A stretch of DNA of 64,000 nucleotides from Thiospirochaeta perfilievii (GTDB lineage Bacteria > Spirochaetota > Spirochaetia > DSM-2461), in NCBI RefSeq assembly GCF_008329945.1, contig NZ_CP035807.1:3410001-3474000 (forward strand), in the 5' to 3' direction. A model generated the notes under the pieces. The model saw nothing but the letters and a program-made list of their open reading frames with translations. It ran no database searches and had not been told where the DNA came from. The translations under genes and the position numbers were made by a program. Within the stretch, counting starts at the first letter, position 1. Each line of letters opens with the position of its first letter. This document shows, one piece after another, positions 62,810-64,000 of the stretch.

Positions 62810-62884
62810 TGTAAAACAATATTTGTAATTTTCTGTAATAAAATGTAATTTAATGTAAGTAGATGAAATTTTTATATGTTGTAA
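62810..62884. promoter_or_regulatory. TGTAA box array between pdp and the LacI-family gene
   Basis: TGTAA occurs at 62810, 62824, 62834, 62844, 62854 and 62880; the middle four are spaced exactly 10 bp, one helical turn. The pair at 62834/62844 forms TGTAATAAAATGTAA, which recurs in inverse orientation before the nucleoside transporter. Likely operators for the adjacent regulator. Confidence 0.65.
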
Positions 62885-62915
62885 GATTTTATAAGTTGGG
62901 TTAATATGTTTTAAG

Positions 62916-63950
62916 ATGAAAACTTTACCAAGAAAAAAAATAGTAATAGATGATGTTGCAAAGAGTGCTGGAGTTTCCACTGCTACAGTATCCAGGGTTA
63001 TAAATGGATATGAAGGGGTTAGTATAGATGTCTCCAATAGGGTTAATGCTGCAATAGAAGAGTTAGGGTATATAAAGCCTATTAAACCAAAAGACAGGTC
63101 AAATTCCAATAAAAAGATTGGCGTTGTCGTTCCAAACATACAAAACCCATACTCTTCAAATCTTGTGAAGCAGATTGAGGATACACTGGATAATTTTGGT
63201 TACTCTGTTATGGTTATGGATTCAAAAAATGATCCAGATAAGTCTATAAACTGTGTTGAAACCCTTATTGATAGTGGTGTTGCAGGATTAGTATATATTC
63301 CTACACATATTAAGTGTGAACAAGAGAATGTTCTTAAGGATATAGACCTTCCTATAGTATTTTTAGGTAGAAAGGTTGACTTTAAAGAAGCTTGTTTTGT
63401 TGGTTCTGAAACATTTATAGGTGCATATAATGGAGCAAAGTATCTTCTTAGTCTTGGACATAAGGATATACTCTATATTACTGGTGATAGCAGTAATTTA
63501 AGTGAAAAAAGTAGTGCTAGTGTGGATAAGCAGGGGTATAGTGGTTTTATTGAGGCTTTAGAAGAGAGTGGTATAAACTTTGATAAAGATAACCTGGTAT
63601 CCGGGGACTATAATATGAATACTACATATGAACTTGTAAGAGAAGCTATTACTAATAAGAGCTTTACTGCTATTTTTACTTCCGGTGATGTTATGGCCTA
63701 TGGTGCATATAAGGCAGTATTAAGTTCAGGTTTATCTGTACCTAATGATATATCGATTCTAGGTTTTGATGATCTACCAATGTCATCTGTATTAGACTTA
63801 ACAACAATTTCTCAAAATGCCTTTGGTATTGGTCAAAATGCTGGTCTTTTATTACATGATCTTATTGAGGAGAGAAAAGAGGGTCCACAGGAGATAATAC
63901 TTCCTACTAATCTGTGTATTAGATCAACCTGTGGAATTAAAAAGGAGTAA
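62916..63950 (+). CDS. LacI-family transcriptional regulator, divergent from the nucleoside operon
   Basis: 344 residues. N-terminal helix-turn-helix with IDDVAKSAGVSTATVSRVIN and the hinge EELGY (about 10-55), then a periplasmic-binding-protein-like effector domain beginning KIGVVVPNIQNPYSSNL and ending near 330 (ILGFDDLPMSSVLDLTTISQ is the conserved late segment). By position it should control pdp-add-deoC-deoB-cdd, and possibly the ABC transporter, with a nucleoside or pentose phosphate as effector; both are inferences. Comparable to CytR of enterobacteria in family and target set. Confidence 0.9.
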   Translation: MKTLPRKKIVIDDVAKSAGVSTATVSRVINGYEGVSIDVSNRVNAAIEELGYIKPIKPKDRSNSNKKIGVVVPNIQNPYSSNLVKQIEDTLDNFGYSVMVMDSKNDPDKSINCVETLIDSGVAGLVYIPTHIKCEQENVLKDIDLPIVFLGRKVDFKEACFVGSETFIGAYNGAKYLLSLGHKDILYITGDSSNLSEKSSASVDKQGYSGFIEALEESGINFDKDNLVSGDYNMNTTYELVREAITNKSFTAIFTSGDVMAYGAYKAVLSSGLSVPNDISILGFDDLPMSSVLDLTTISQNAFGIGQNAGLLLHDLIEERKEGPQEIILPTNLCIRSTCGIKKE

Positions 63951-63965
63951 TTAACTCCTTTTTTT
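63940..63965 (+). terminator. Intrinsic terminator of the LacI-family gene
   Basis: A stem AAAAAGGAGT/ACTCCTTTTT with loop AATTA, with a continuing T-run, starting within the last codons and containing the stop codon. Symmetric A/T flanks allow action on both strands. Confidence 0.85.
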
Positions 63966-64000
63966 ATAAAAACTTTTACCCTTTTTATTCCCTGCTTTCG

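Noticed and set aside
62795-63139. Minus-strand reading frame of 114 codons over the start of the LacI-type gene
   Set aside because: Antisense to a clear helix-turn-helix coding region and to the operator array; no family resemblance.

Overview
The window reads as an AT-rich (roughly one third GC by eye) chromosomal segment from a free-living or commensal spirochaete (Spirochaetales-like). Pointers are the cheA / cheW-cheR fusion / cheX / cheY operon seen in Treponema and Borrelia, a long PPi-type phosphofructokinase of the Borrelia/Treponema kind, a moxR-DUF58-bat locus, many signal-peptide-bearing barrel or lipoprotein genes (diderm envelope), and intact histidine biosynthesis and nucleoside catabolism, which host-restricted spirochaetes have lost. 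The genus assignment is inference. No tRNA, rRNA, CRISPR array, insertion sequence, prophage or integration scar was seen, and no gene-free stretch exceeds about 180 bases.

Layout. 1-10.1 kb (minus): a long same-strand block, PEGA/SUMF1-like protein, smpB, methyltransferase, yggT, recG, small ORF, rsmD, six-LysM amidase, then hisZ-hisG-hisB running off the left edge. 10.2-13.1 kb (plus): two adjacent signal peptidase I genes (the second lacks the catalytic lysine) and a hemW-like gene. 13.1-16.8 kb: SET-domain protein and TrhA/hemolysin III (minus), exonuclease I (plus), a barrel protein (minus). 16.9-22.3 kb (plus): chemotaxis operon ending in a terminator, then deoD. 22.3-24.6 kb (minus): hisI, a UDPGP-family nucleotidyltransferase, a coiled-coil protein. 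24.7-27.7 kb (plus): rpsF-ssb-rpsR-rplI-dnaB. 27.7-31.9 kb (minus): barrel, LolA-like and MMPL proteins, an envelope lipid-trafficking set. 32-35.4 kb: comFB-like gene, pfp, an AAA/DUF4143 ATPase. 35.4-44.1 kb (minus): beta-propeller, rseP, dxr, cdsA, uppS, frr, tsf, rpsB, maf, the usual translation/isoprenoid/phospholipid cluster. 44.05-51.6 kb (minus): moxR-DUF58-(DUF4381-like)-batA-batB/C-batD-batE. 51.7-53.3 kb: a lipoprotein and an outer-membrane-type protein. 53.4-62.8 kb (minus): nucleoside uptake and catabolism in two units, pdp-add-deoC-deoB-cdd-small membrane protein, terminator, then an ABC transporter (ATPase and two permeases) with a purine nucleoside phosphorylase. A divergent LacI-family regulator closes the window.

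Most notable: (i) in the Bat locus a membrane-anchor frame and a cytoplasmic-domain frame are joined only by a -1 shift exactly at an A_AAA_AAG heptamer, giving either programmed frameshifting, phase variation, or an indel; (ii) a 27-copy 9-bp in-frame minisatellite in batB/C; (iii) an array of TGTAA boxes at exact 10-bp spacing upstream of pdp/lacI, with a 15-bp core repeated before the nucleoside transporter, suggesting a CytR-like operator system; (iv) a signal peptidase paralogue with leucine in place of the catalytic lysine.
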